Positions 10,314 through 21,090 are shown, counted from the stretch's first letter. The stretch is 47,284 bases of DNA from Gnetum montanum (GCA_015680685.1 MNCI01006946.1:66702-113985); one strand, 5' to 3'. Made by a program: numbers and translations. Notes: generated by a model from the letters alone, not told the origin.

Positions 10314-11012
10314 ATGGCAGAATTCGATCTGCACTATGTTGGCCAATCATCTATGAAAGGCCAAGCGATAGCTGACCAGTTAGTAACATCACCAATTAAC
10401 AATCAAGCGACCATAGAACCAGAGTTCCCTGACAAACATGTACTTAGTTTAATCCCTGTCTTGACAGGCCCCAAAGCAACGTTGTATTTCGATGGAGCTT
10501 CAACCGCTAGAGGTGGCAGCGCTGCCACTGTTATTACGCTATCACCTGAGGATGTGCGTCTACACGCTTATCGCTTGACCTTCCCCTGTACGAACAATGT
10601 GGCAGAGTACAAGGGGCTCCTCATAGGATTACTAACTGCCAGTGAACTCGATGTTCAACACCTGGTGATTAGGGGCGATTCAATGCTTGTCATAAATCAG
10701 ATCACAGGAGTCTATGCCTATAAGGCTGTACATTTGCAGCCCTACTGCGATAAGGCTAAAGATCTTCTGGGATGATTTGCGACCATCGATGCCCAGCACG
10801 TGCCACGCACGGATAACACACTGGTCGACGCATTGGCAACACTAGCTTTGAACGTGCCTTCACATCTCTTTGACACCTGTCCTGCATTGATAACAGAGTG
10901 CGCAGGTCCTATCATTTAGATGGCGCAAATCTCTTCTCTTCTCGAGAAAAGCACACCTGAATGGTACGACGACATTAAAACTTACCTTTTATAGGGTGAG
11001 CTACCGTTTGCA
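10314..11012 (+). pseudogene. Additional RNase H domain (Tat-specific) and tether to integrase
   Basis: A second RNase H reads 'TLYFDGASTARGGSAATVI', 'NNVAEYKGLLIGLLTASELD' and 'LVIRGDSMLVINQITGVYAY'. The catalytic D (FDGAS), E (AEYKG) and D (RGDS) are all present. The adjacent 'VPRTDNTLVDALATLA' supplies the C-terminal conserved Asp and Ala-rich helix. The frame is the same as integrase (11013-12203) but is broken by stops at about 10773, 10918 and 10993. This domain is diagnostic of the Tat lineage. Confidence 0.85.
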
Positions 11013-12203
11013 TTGACACGCGCACAGAAGGATGCGATACGCAAGCGGGCTAGGAAATACGTCATCATCGGAGATAGCACTCTTTGTAGACGCTCCTTTG
11101 ATGGCGTGCTGCTTACTTGCGTTGACAAAAACCAAGCGCAGCATATAGTCGGCGAAGTTCACGAGGGACTGTGCGGCGGCCACGTAGCACCACAAGCTAT
11201 GGCCCTAAAAATCTATCGTTTAGGATACTACTGGCCGCGCATGGAAAAGGATTGCCTGATAAAGGTTAAAACTTGTGATACATGTCAGCGTCACGCGAAT
11301 CTCATACACGTGTCACCTACAGAATTACACACGACGCAGATAACATGGCCATTTCAACGATGGGGACTAGACATTATAGGCCCCATCACGCCGAAATCTT
11401 CCGCAGGTCATGGCTTCATCATCACCGCCACTGAGTATTTTACGAAGTGGGCAGAGGCTGTTCCCGTGTGGAAGATCACGTCTCAGCAGATTTGCCATTT
11501 TATCCTGGACAATATAGTAACCAGATTTGGTCTCCCGATGACTATCGTGACCGACAATGGGCCACAGTTTAGTAGCATGGAAACCAAATCCTTCTGTGAT
11601 AACCTGGGCATTAGACAATCTTTTTCCTCCCCCTATTACCCGCAAGCGAATGGTCAAGCTGAAGCAACGAACAAAGTGATCATCAATCTGCTCAAGAAAA
11701 TGCTCGACGACAACAAAAGGTGGTGGCACGAACAGATCCTCTATGTGCTATGGGCGTATCGTACTACGTGTAGGATGGCTACGGGTAGTACGCCCTATAG
11801 CCTGGTTTACGGGTCTCAAGCAGTGCTGCCTCTCGAGTTGCAAATTCCTTCTCTAAGAATGGTCCTCTCCACGGTTATAAATGAGGCTCAACACACCGAG
11901 TCTCAGATCGCGGATCTAGATTCAGTAGAAGAGAAGCGGATACAGGCTCTTGACACAATTGAAAGGTATCAGGATAAACAGAGACAGAAGCACCGTCACA
12001 ACCTTCAGCAACGCCTGATCAAGAAAGGAGACCTCATTCTCAAGGCTGTGCGTGAACCAGTAGGCAAGTTCTCTGCAAACTGGGAAGGCCCTTTCTTGGT
12101 GGTCGACGTGTACAGCAACGGAGCATTCAAGTTAGCAGACGTCAACGACAATGAATTACCAAATACTGTAAATCATGTGTACTTGAAGCAGTATTATATT
12201 TAG
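11013..12203 (+). CDS. Integrase of the Tat element (open, catalytic residues present)
   Basis: The 396-codon frame is uninterrupted. It has an HHCC zinc module ('EVHEGLCGGHVAPQAMALK' to 'KTCDTCQRH'), a catalytic core with D in 'RWGLDIIGPI', D in 'TIVTDNGPQFSS' and E in 'NGQAEATNK', and a C-terminal 'VGKFSANWEGPFLVVDVYSN' module with no chromodomain. Integrase inserts the DNA copy into chromosomes. The ATG at 11013 is only the first Met after a stop; in life this would be the tail of the polyprotein, and the stops upstream mean it is not expressed as such. It is the best-preserved domain in the window. Confidence 0.88.
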   Translation: MTRAQKDAIRKRARKYVIIGDSTLCRRSFDGVLLTCVDKNQAQHIVGEVHEGLCGGHVAPQAMALKIYRLGYYWPRMEKDCLIKVKTCDTCQRHANLIHVSPTELHTTQITWPFQRWGLDIIGPITPKSSAGHGFIITATEYFTKWAEAVPVWKITSQQICHFILDNIVTRFGLPMTIVTDNGPQFSSMETKSFCDNLGIRQSFSSPYYPQANGQAEATNKVIINLLKKMLDDNKRWWHEQILYVLWAYRTTCRMATGSTPYSLVYGSQAVLPLELQIPSLRMVLSTVINEAQHTESQIADLDSVEEKRIQALDTIERYQDKQRQKHRHNLQQRLIKKGDLILKAVREPVGKFSANWEGPFLVVDVYSNGAFKLADVNDNELPNTVNHVYLKQYYI

Positions 12204-12231
12204 CAGCATCTACGGTGTCAACAACAGGTAT

Positions 12232-12770
12232 GGCAGTACTCGTCCGCTACGACGTTAAACTGGCATTGATCGTCCACTACGACGTTAAACTGGCACTGAT
12301 CGTCCGCTACGATGTTAAACTGGCACTGATCGTCCGCTACGACGTAAAACTGGCATTCCTTGCATGCGTCCGCCACGACGCTAAACCGGCAATATTCGTC
12401 CGCTATGACGCTAAACTGGCAAGTCGTAATCATCCGCTACGACGTAAAACTGGCAGTGTTGTACAGGTCCGCCAAGACGAAAAACTGGCATCTTTTGCAC
12501 ACGTCCGCCACGACGCTAAACTGGCACAGATAAGTAGCCGTCTGCTGAGACGTAAAACCAGCACAGATCTGTCCTTGGGTCATGACACGAAACTGACATC
12601 CACAGCACGGTCTGCTGAGACCATAAATCAGACATACCACCGTCTGGTACGACGTAAAACTAGCACTTCTCGGTCCGCCCAGACTTTAAACTGGGACCAC
12701 GGTCTGCTGAGACTTAAAACCAGTAATGGCAATCTACCAAGACTTAAAACTGGGACTTACAGACTGCTGC
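12232..12770 (+). repeat. Degenerate tandem array in the Tat 3' UTR (about 18 units)
   Basis: Units of about 29-37 bp with core GTCCGCTACGACGTTAAACT followed by GGCA run directly after the pol stop (12203). The first four are nearly identical 30-mers; later units drift to variants such as GGTCTGCTGAGACTTAAAAC. Frames give a repeated peptide (VRYDVKLALI...) that breaks into other frames once unit length leaves a multiple of three, so I read the array as noncoding. Tat elements are known for hypervariable 3' UTR tandem repeats that can seed satellites. Confidence 0.85.
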
Positions 12771-13489
12771 CATCTAAATCAAGCGAGCGTTATCATCTCT
12801 GTACAGTTGCACAACCAACGAGGTGGGATACTAGGATAGTCCCAGCGTTGCCACCCCACCGGCATCCTACTGATTCCTCGGATGAGCTCAAAGGCATCTT
12901 ACTGATCCCTCGGAGGTGCCGCTGCTGCGCCCACTGCAACGGTGATACCTTTGAGAGTTTAGTCTTGCCAGCTGGAGCCCCGACGAAATCCTCATCGACA
13001 ACGACCTCGGGAACCTCCGTCGATCATCGTTATCAGACGCCGGCTTCGCAAATTCATCTAGCTGGTTTCCTGTACAACCAGTTAGCTGCACTGTGTCTGA
13101 TGCCTTTTGGCGAAGATATGCTAGGCCAATCGTCAGCATTGGCGGCTTCGCCCTCATGCTCCAGCTCCTTTTCCACGGCCCAATTGCTCTATCTCGCATC
13201 AAACAGCGCTCATTTCGACAACCTCGCCTCTTGTTCGCATGAGCAATGGTGCCCTCTATTTTCTTCTGTGGCTGCAGGTTACNCTCCACGGCCCAATTGC
13301 TCTATCTCGCATCAAACAGCGCTCATTTCGACAACCTCGCCTCTTGTTCGCATGAGCAATGGTGCCCTCTATTTTCTTCTGTGGCTGCAGGTTACTTGCT
13401 TCGAGGATGTCGTTCAAAGATGCGTTCACCTAAGCGATGAAGTACAGCAGCGTTTTGAGATGGCTGCTCAGGTTTGCCCGATCACTTAG
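12771..13489 (+). other. Tat 3' UTR, open frame of doubtful coding value
   Basis: The reading frame beginning at 12215 stays open to 13489, but the second half resembles no family I know, is Ser/Pro/His-rich, and includes a 111-bp exact duplication (13172-13282 and 13285-13395) around the single N at 13283. The long frame is more likely a by-product of high G+C and few stop triplets than a real third ORF. Confidence 0.5.
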
Positions 13490-13987
13490 ATCTACATGCC
13501 TGTACCGCTCATAATCTTACCCTTAGCTCTTATTTCCTTTCATCCCTACCACCCACTCCCCGCACGCAAAAGCACCATACGCAAGTATCCATTTCCCGCA
13601 CTCACACTAGCAGAGATATCGCGGAAGTGATGCACCGTGCTCCTTTTGCAAGCATTCCTGCTATAATCGGTGACAGAGAGATCTCAGGCTGATGCGCTAC
13701 GCTTGTCTGAAAGCATTCCTGTCAACATAAATGTGCGTACGTTTCTGTGTGTTCCGTAAGCGTATACTATCCTCCTACCATCCTGACTCATTGTACGTCT
13801 TCCCTGAACCTGTTTCCCACTAGTTCATTCTATCTCCCATTCCTTCCAGCTTCGCTCTTCCATGTTGACAGGGCAATGCTTGAGTAGCCATGGATGGACG
13901 TTGTTCTTGCTTCTACCAATCCGGTGTTTCGTATTCTTTGTCGACGTCTTTCGGGCAAGCCCTCCAACCGTCAACAAAGAGGGGCCA
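13490..13987 (+). other. Tat 3' UTR, no gene seen
   Basis: No convincing ORF or RNA gene. The purine stretch acaaagagggg at about 13973-13983 is a possible polypurine tract preceding the 3' LTR. Confidence 0.35.
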
Positions 13988-14180
13988 TTGAAACACCGTG
14001 AAAATTGAGAGTCGGCCTCAGGCAAAGATTCGCAATTCAGGCAAGGGCACATGTCGGAATTCCAGAAGGGAGAGTAAGACAGAGCAACACCAAGAGGCAC
14101 GTAACATCAAGTCCTCAACTTCTTGTGCAGATTCCTAATCTTTCTATGCTTTTTTTGTTTGCGCTATATCACGTGATGTA

Positions 14181-14533
14181 GCGTAATGGCGCTTAGCGTG
14201 ATTCTATTTAAACATAGTCCGACATCAGAAAGATAGTTAATTCAGCATAGGGAGAAGCTTGAGCAGCGTAATATGCAACTTCTTGTGTATTTTGCTAAGT
14301 CTTTTGTTCAAGGCCAGGTTTACGCTCTGTTACGCACGGCAGCGTAATGAGCTCCAAAACAGTCAAAGGCAAAGTCTAAGAAAGTGCGATTTCTCATCAT
14401 ACGCTCACCACGCAACGTAGCATATCACAGCGTATTGCGTCGCCAAATTAGACATCGTTTACGCTTCATTACACGCGGCTGCGTAAGCGAGCGTAAAATA
14501 GCTTGAATCCATTGTTTCCATGTTATGTTACGC
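14181..14533. promoter_or_regulatory. Cluster of GCGTAA/TTACGC motifs in the Tat U3
   Basis: Nine exact copies of GCGTAA or its complement start at 14181, 14266, 14320, 14330, 14342, 14459, 14481, 14491 and 14528. Two pairs are spaced exactly 10 bp. Several one-mismatch copies lie between them. The cluster is 210-560 bp upstream of the TATA box. Confidence 0.55.
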
Positions 14534-14742
14534 TCGTGCACGCAACGCAGCGTGAATGAGTGTAATATAACTCAAAGACAGTTGAGACATGCCCGACAAG
14601 CATCCTTTACATGCACAATATGCAAATAAGCGTATTGTGCGTAGTCATGAAATCTAACACAAAAATGGTCAAGCCAACAATACCCGAAACATTCGGGACA
14701 CACGTCATCAGGGTTGCGCCTTTTCCACAGGACGTCGCGACC

Positions 14743-14750
14743 TATAAATA
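14743..14750 (+). promoter_or_regulatory. TATA box of the Tat LTR
   Basis: TATAAATA followed by CCCC; transcription would start about 25-35 bp downstream. It is the best TATA match in the plus-strand LTR. Confidence 0.6.
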
Positions 14751-15441
14751 CCCCAGTTGACAAAGTTACAGAGGTTGGCAAATCAAAGAAGCAAAGGCAT
14801 TTTTCTGAGCACTAGAGCACTTATCACTTTTGAGCAGAGATATAGAGAGTAGCACTTTGGCAATCGTTGACAGCATCACCTTACGGCAGAAACAGAGCAC
14901 AGTTCGCTTTGAGCACCGGCAACAGGAGTAATCGGTCTGCTGGGGAAGACTCTATTGGTCAAAAACAGTTGATCGGTAGATGTCAGAGCTTGACCTTCCT
15001 TGCATCCTAGCTTTAACCCACGAGGTAGATCGGACTTCTGTTTGGACAGTTTTCTTGTTGTTTTGTGCATTGCTTCGCATCAAGTAATCAGGGTTTCCCC
15101 AGTGTAATGTGGTATACAAAATATACATTTTTCAAGTCAAAGCGTGGATCTTGAAACTACGTGTTTCTCTTATGTCAGCCTCCTCTTATCGTGTTTAGCG
15201 TTATCATCGTTGCAATTCATCTACATCGTTTTTCCCTCATTTTTGCAATTCCTTGAATCAGATCGTTTCGCGAGATATTCATCGGTTTACTGATTAGTAA
15301 GTCCCTGTCTGATCGACAAGACCGTTCAAGGCACCGCGGATTCGTTTTTTCCAGCATAGCCCTCGCACGAATCCGTGGTTAAAACTGTGTACATGGAATT
15401 TATTCGGTATTTTCCAGTTTCTGACGTTTTCCGTCGTTACA

Positions 15442-17240
15442 TTTAGTGCTATGGTAAATTTTTCATTCATAGAGTTCCACATTTTCTCTATCATTATTGC
15501 AATATCTTTTGTCAATTTCTAAATAGATAGTCATTCATTAGATCACATCTTCTAAGGTTTCTTCTTTTTTCATCTCATATATCCTTACATATCGTTTTCT
15601 AATGGTTGGGTTTTTATTATACCCTTTAGGGATTTCCTTTTTGACAACTCTTCTTCTTCTTTCTCTACTTGATCTAGTAACCTTTGAATTCGATGAGTTA
15701 TCATGTCTAATAGTCTACCTTGAACATATACTCCAAGGGTCTTTCTTGTTTTGTCTCTCAACCTATCAATGATGTGTCGTAGTTGTTTCCCCTGAGAAAG
15801 TCCATGGCTTGGGCATCTAGGTAATAGTAGATAGTATCTTCCCATTGCTGCATCAAGGGATTCATGTATTCCTTATTTTCATTATTGAGTTTTCTTCTTA
15901 AATTTAACACTTTGGAGTAAATTTGATATTTATCATTGAAGAGTTCTAACATGGTACTTCATATTCTAATTTATTTAAGCTCTAAGAACTTATACTAGCT
16001 CTCTGCTTTCTTAATGAGTGTTCTGAAAACCAACCTTAATGTCTACTAGTTATTCTTTATGTTTTGTAGGACGTAGAAACCATGTAAGGCCTGTAGGTGA
16101 TGTTGTAGATCTAAATTATATCTTCATTTGAAGTTGCTTGATATCACTATCCCTTAAATGCTTGGTAGGCATGTCCACTACCTCCCTAATATTAATCATA
16201 TTTTAAATGGCTAATAGGGGTTCTTGATAGTCTTTGGGTTCCCAAGCATTGTTGTAGTAATGACCTTTTTGATGCTCATGATGTTCTCTTCTCTTATGTA
16301 TAATTTCTCTTTTTCTATCATCTTCATCATCTTCCACCTCCTCAAGATATGATATTTTTTAATTGTTATGTCTCTCATGCTCTCTTTTCCTTTTCCTATC
16401 ATGATCCCTTGTTCTTCATTCTCTTCTACTAGAGTTTGTTAATGAGTATGATGAAGAGGATGGGGGAGTTGGAGAATGGTGTCAGGGGGTTCTCTTTCTA
16501 GGACTTCTCGATTCATCTCTTCTAGATCTATTGGAATTGTTAGGCCTCAAATTTCTCCTATGTTTGGAGTTTTCCTAATCTCTTCTTGAAATTTCTACAA
16601 TAGCTGAACGTAACTTTGTCTTCATAGGATCTTCGAAGCATATTACTAGTGTTTGAAAACTAGATCTATAAGTTTGATGAGAGTTTTTAGCTTTATGTGA
16701 CTCATCTTCCTTCTCATTAATGATGATCATTTATGGTACTTTCTTTCATTTTTCATGTTCATATCTTGCTACCATAATAGCATTCCTTCTTGAATGAAGC
16801 TCTATTAGTTGATATAGTCTGGTCATGTTTTTGATAACTTGGTATCCTTCTTTTGCATGGCTAAGGTTGATAACTTGGTATCCTTCTTTTGCATGGCTAA
16901 GGTTTGATCTTAAGAGGGTTGCTTGAAGCATAGATGGTACTGAACATTCTGGTGACAAGATAATGTTGTCTTGTAAGTCTCTCCATTTGAATTATTCATC
17001 TTGGCAAGAAATGAATGTAAAATTAGAATAATAAGGATTTGTATAAGCATATGAGATTCTTGTTTGCATTGATGCACTCAAATCTTATTCATTATAATAT
17101 CTATTATTACTTCTGTTAAGATTAATAACAGGTGAAGATTTCACTTTGGATATAGAAGCCATTTTAATGTGGTTAGTACTTAAGTGTGTATGTATTTTGA
17201 AAAATTATTCTGAGTATGAAAGATAGGCTTGGTGATACTT
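15442..17240 (-). pseudogene. gag: gag remnant of old element 3
   Basis: Minus-strand fragments match the family gag in order: 'MIEKMWNSMNEKF' at about 15515-15450, 'LRDKTRKTLGVYVQGRLLDM' near 15740, 'MLELFNDKYQIYSKVLNLRR' at 15952 and the Lys/Arg-rich N-terminal part near 16400. There are many frame breaks. A 41-bp direct duplication (ttgataacttggtatcct block) lies near 16829 and 16868. It is the most decayed gag here, hence an early insertion. Its left side is cut by the Tat element. Confidence 0.75.
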
Positions 17241-17306
17241 GATACAACAAACTATGTAAAATCAATTAACTAGTAAACATTAACACATCCTTGACAATAA
17301 AGCCAA

Positions 17307-18061
17307 TTATGAGTGGTATAGAATTCCAACATTCAACCACATAAGTCACAAGTGTTCACACCTAGATTATACTTTGTGGATAGATAGTGTAACTATACTA
17401 GTGAATTGATAGTAAGTTTGTAATCTTTATCTTCCCACTTAGAGTTAGGAAGGTGCAAAATGTATAGTTTAACTCTTAGTGAGGTATATGATAAAATGGT
17501 ATTGTATGGATCTTTTGTATACTAAGTATACACATAATGAAAATGATTAGAAATTCTACTTCTAAGTGTAATGAAATGTAAAACTATTCTATCCTATGGA
17601 AATAAGTATCTATTTCTAGTTTTCTATACATGTTCTAGGCTTATGTAATTCTTACTGGGATTATCAAGTAAATTTGCTACTAAGAGAATCATCCAAAGCC
17701 ACTATTGGATTACTAAATAATTATAATTTACACTCAAAACCAACTGTAATTATTCTATCTTACTAATGAACATTGGAATTGTAAATGACTTAGTAAAAGT
17801 AAATATATTCTATGTGAGATGCTACAATGATAAAGAACAATCTCGATCTTTATTGTCATTCATGAATTTTATCGAAGAATAATTCACTCAAATAAAGATG
17901 TTGTACAAATATACTTCACTACACTACAAGCATTCACAACTAACTTAAAATTTATAGAAAAAAAAACTACAAGAATTTTGCTAAATGTTGTGAAAAACTT
18001 GTTTTTGACGTGATGGTGGGCTCATATTTATAGGCATGACCATGACCCAATGCATCATATC
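17307..18061 (-). repeat. 5' LTR of element 3, part before the nested element
   Basis: A diverged LTR of the same family, beginning TTATGAGTGG next to a decayed primer site (minus strand TTGGCTTTATTGTCAAGG, 17289-17306). It keeps the block order 'gaggtatatgat', 'attactgggattatcaagt' and TATTTATAGGC (18028-18038). It is broken at 18061 by insertion of element 2 and continues at 25504. Confidence 0.75.
18057..18061. repeat. Target site duplication of element 2, left copy (ATATC)
   Basis: ATATC here and at 25499-25503 directly flank the element 2 LTR termini. The perfect match proves a single insertion event into the LTR of element 3. Confidence 0.9.
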
Positions 18062-19098
18062 TAATGAGTGGCGAGGTACCCCTACACTCAACCATACGAA
18101 ACGAGTGTAGCACGTGCGATCCAATTGAACTCCGCAGACTAAATGCCTACACGCCCCATGGAACACTTGGGGTTAATCATTCATTGTCTTCCCAGACTTA
18201 CTTGTGTTTGTCACGGTGTATGGTTAAGTAAGTCTGAGGTATATGATTTTTATAGTTTTTAATGTTTTTCTCCTATGCTATCGAGGTGAAGGGTTGAGAG
18301 AGCTAACTAACTCTAACTAAGGACTAAGTCTAAATTAACTAGCGTTAGCATCCGTTCCCACTTACCATACACACCCTGAACTATGCAACTGTGGCTACCA
18401 AACGTTACTGGGATCACCACATGTAATGCACGTGCTCTAAGTGGTAGGACTGAGGTACTTAACTAGGAGGAAAGGGTTGAGAGAACCTATTTAGCCTAAA
18501 TGCGATGAGCAGCTGATTCCTTGACTAACCGTACACATCAGGGTGTTCGACTACCACTGGGATTACCAAGCGTAGATCCTGGATACACCACTAGGTTACC
18601 AAGTAGTCATACTAGATGCTCGTAATCAAGTCGTACTCATACCGCATGCGATGACCAACTGATTCCTTGACTAACCGTACACATCCTTGGATGCTCGTAA
18701 TCAAGTCGTACTCATACCACATTCTAGGAAAGCAATAAATAGTAATTAAATAAAATCCTATTCCATGCACTGCAAGGTTTATCCAGAAAGCTTGTCTTTA
18801 TTGTCGTACACAACTTGTGTTCAGGTACAATGTTGCTCGAATAAAGATTCGTTCACTTTGGGGACTCCTACTGCGGGCACATGAAAAATAATCTATCTTT
18901 GGAGTGATCAAACTGCCAAAGTTTCCCTACTTCTAGACTAGGATGGGAAATAAGGGGAGTGCTACCTCTTATTTATAGATTTTGCGATGGACCGCGATAT
19001 CACGTACGTGACATCGTAGGGGACGATGCGATATCGCGTACGTGATATCGCATGGGATGCGACGCGATATCACGGCTCATGCAAATCGCGTCTCATCA
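18062..19098 (-). repeat. 3' LTR of element 2
   Basis: 1037 bp, ending TCATCA next to the G-rich polypurine tract at 19099. TATA box on the minus strand is at 18977-18970. Compared with the 5' LTR it has one additional array segment of about 37 bp near 19036-19075. The outer terminus has TAATGAG where the family has TGATGAG. Confidence 0.9.
18996..19071. promoter_or_regulatory. GATATC array in 3' LTR of element 2
   Basis: Starts at 18996, 19010 (GACATC), 19030, 19044 and 19066, spacings 14, 20, 14 and 22 bp. Several copies are embedded in longer palindromes (GCGATATCGC, ACGTACGT). Confidence 0.65.
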
Positions 19099-19111
19099 TA
19101 CCCCCATGACT
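19099..19111 (-). other. Polypurine tract of element 2
   Basis: The minus strand reads AGTCATGGGGGTA immediately before TGATGAG of the 3' LTR. Confidence 0.75.
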
Positions 19112-21090
19112 GAATGAAAACTTGTCCTCGAGTTCCTTACAATAATATCAGGAAGGTATGGAATTATTGAGGGGAATGAAACTAATGGGATGACATGTGA
19201 ACGGATCATCATTACAAGACTTGACAAAAATGGTGTTCATGACAACAAGGATGAACACCTTATTACAATGACATCAGGCCTTAGTTGGCAACTGAGAAAG
19301 AGAGGGAGAAAGAAGTGTTACTACTTCCAATGCCAAGATTGTGCCTTTTGTTGTCCATCCATAAGCATGCCATCGATCTTGCTCCTTGCATAGCTGCTTC
19401 AATGCTGCTCCATTCCAAGTGTTTACTCCAGATCCAATTCGTTGTTTGTATGATTGCCATCTGCACACACAACACAATCTTATATTAGCAAGGGTAAATG
19501 AATCATCATGTAATTGATACCTTGCTTCGGTGTAAGGTCATTGGCTAGGTTGTGGTATGGCTAATACAGATTTGAGAATATATTGATGATGGCTACTGAA
19601 GGTATAGGGGTTAGGAAGAAAATCAAAAAATTCAGGGCTAGGAGAAAAATTGAAAAAATCAAGCCCTGTACCCCCATGACTAATCGTGAACCTCTGGTAG
19701 TGTTAGAATGGAGAAAGAAAAGGAGTAAGAAAGATAGATAAAAAGGAACAACTATGGCATCGATGAAATGGATGTCAAGATGGAAATGAACAAAATAAAA
19801 TTAATTGCAAAATGTTAAGGGAAAGAAGTTAACGGATGCTCCAAATAGGAATGTCAGTGGATCCTCCCCAAAGTAGGCTCATGCCCTTAGTGCCCTGACA
19901 AACCCATATTTAAAGAGTCCGTAGGCTCTAGGAATGTCATTTGGAACAAGAGTTAAAGTCTTACCCACAAGCATTTACCAAAAAGAAAACAATGCATCAA
20001 CTAAAATATATACACTAATGATATAACCGGCAATTAGGTGAATAATGGAGAGAAGAGAATGGAATGGAATCCCAAGGACAAGGTGGTGTATAGCCCCTTG
20101 TGTGTTTCATGATTAATGTGACTTAGCAAGTCTCATTCCAAGTTCAGCCTCAAAAAATACCACTTCTAGTGACTTCGCATCAATGCATTCGGTCAAACCA
20201 TCCACTTGGAATACAAGAATTCCGTCTCCAAGAGTCACCACCATTCCGACAAAACAAAGGAGAGAATGGGAAGCGAGAAGGGCCTTAGTTAGAGGGAACA
20301 CTTTTGGTTCCATAACCAATGCTTGTAGCCTAAGGTTATTCGTCTAAGTGGTGTGCTTTGAATTTTCACTTTGTGTGTGTGTGTGTGGCTTTTTTTTTGT
20401 GTTTTGTGTTTTTATGCGTGAGAACCACACCATGCAAAGACTTTTTATTTTTATTTTCTCAGCTTCTAATAGTTGGGTAACATTGAAACAGCAAGAAAAC
20501 TCAAGAAGAAAAACATCCAAGCACCCAAGAGAATGACCAACACGAAAGCATCAAGTTCCCTTGAAGTCACATCCTTTTCAATCCTTGAGTCCTTCCTTAG
20601 TTTGAGAAATACCCAATCACCGATTCGTTTAAGTTCTTACTAAAAGGGGACTGTACATTTTCAAGCTGAGAGAGACCATAGAGACTTGTGGATGGATGGA
20701 TGAAGTGGTCTCATTGCCTGCCATATCAAAAGAAACATACCTTAGTATCAACATTGTGACTTAAAGGTAAAAACCAAACACTAGCAATCAATATGAAAAC
20801 AGTTCATACCATCATTCTGAACACTTATTGGGTGAAAAACTTACAGGGTGGATCACACACACACACACACACACAAAATGGAAAAAGTATAACGATGTTG
20901 TAAAAGAAATAAGAAAAGTTAAAGAAATTTGTAAAACAAAAATGTGTAAGAAAAAAATGTTGTAAAACAAAAACATTATAAAAAAACATGAAAAAAAAAC
21001 TTAAAAGAACTGAGGGCCCCATATGGTTAGCATAAGTGGCCATCTCCCCCATGACTGAGTTGTAAGGGAGAGATCCGAAATAATGAGCAC
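19112..21090 (-). mobile_element. Element 2, 3' noncoding region with traces of a third ORF
   Basis: About 1.9 kb conserved with element 5 (35990-37940). No intact gene. The minus-strand frame 20319-20113 (68 codons) has a counterpart in element 5 (about 37200-37020), both reading D-G-L-x-x-C-I-D-x-x-S-L-(E/D)-V-V. Athila elements often have an env-like ORF here, so a decayed third ORF is possible. Other contents are GT repeats near 20374-20388, CA repeats near 20856-20878 and A-rich repeats (tgtaaaacaaaaa) at 20900-20995. Confidence 0.6.
20856..20995. repeat. CA microsatellite and A-rich repeats downstream of pol
   Basis: (CA)n at 20856-20878 is followed by several variants of tgtaaaacaaaaat. 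The same A-rich motif lies at the equivalent place in element 5 (37785-37845) and element 7 (5340-5395), so it belongs to the family rather than being a random microsatellite. Confidence 0.6.

Larger units (their letters stand above)
9061..15441 (+). mobile_element. Tat-lineage Ty3/gypsy element, 5'-truncated
   Basis: The order on the plus strand is RT, RNase H, a second RNase H, integrase, a long 3' UTR with a tandem array, and a 3' LTR. The extra RNase H between the normal one and integrase is the hallmark of Tat/Ogre elements. There is no chromodomain. The element begins inside the RT N-terminal region at 9061, so gag, protease and the 5' LTR are missing. The right end (…CGTTACA, 15441) is inferred from where gag homology of element 3 resumes. 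It is visibly richer in G+C and CpG than its neighbours, suggesting a younger or less decayed insertion. Confidence 0.85.
13988..15441 (+). repeat. Probable 3' LTR of the Tat element
   Basis: A TATA box (TATAAATA, 14743-14750), a motif-rich upstream region and about 690 bp downstream are arranged as U3-R-U5. The left border (TGAAACACCG after the purine tract) is a guess; the right border (…CGTCGTTACA) is set by return of element 3 gag sequence. No second LTR is present for comparison. Confidence 0.45.

Noticed and set aside
12232-12770. CRISPR-like alternation of repeat and spacer
   Set aside because: Units are degenerate, spacers are not unique or constant in length, there are no cas genes, and the context is a plant retrotransposon.
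12215-13489. 424-codon frame after the Tat integrase with repeated VRYDVKLA peptide, possible env-like or extra ORF
   Set aside because: The peptide repeat follows the DNA array and changes frame as unit length varies; the second part includes a probable assembly duplication and no known domain. Kept as 3' UTR.
7703-18061. Elements 4 (3' LTR at 7703) and 3 (5' LTR at 17307) being two ends of one element split by Tat
   Set aside because: Their LTRs are far more different from each other than expected for a pair and have different U3 arrays.
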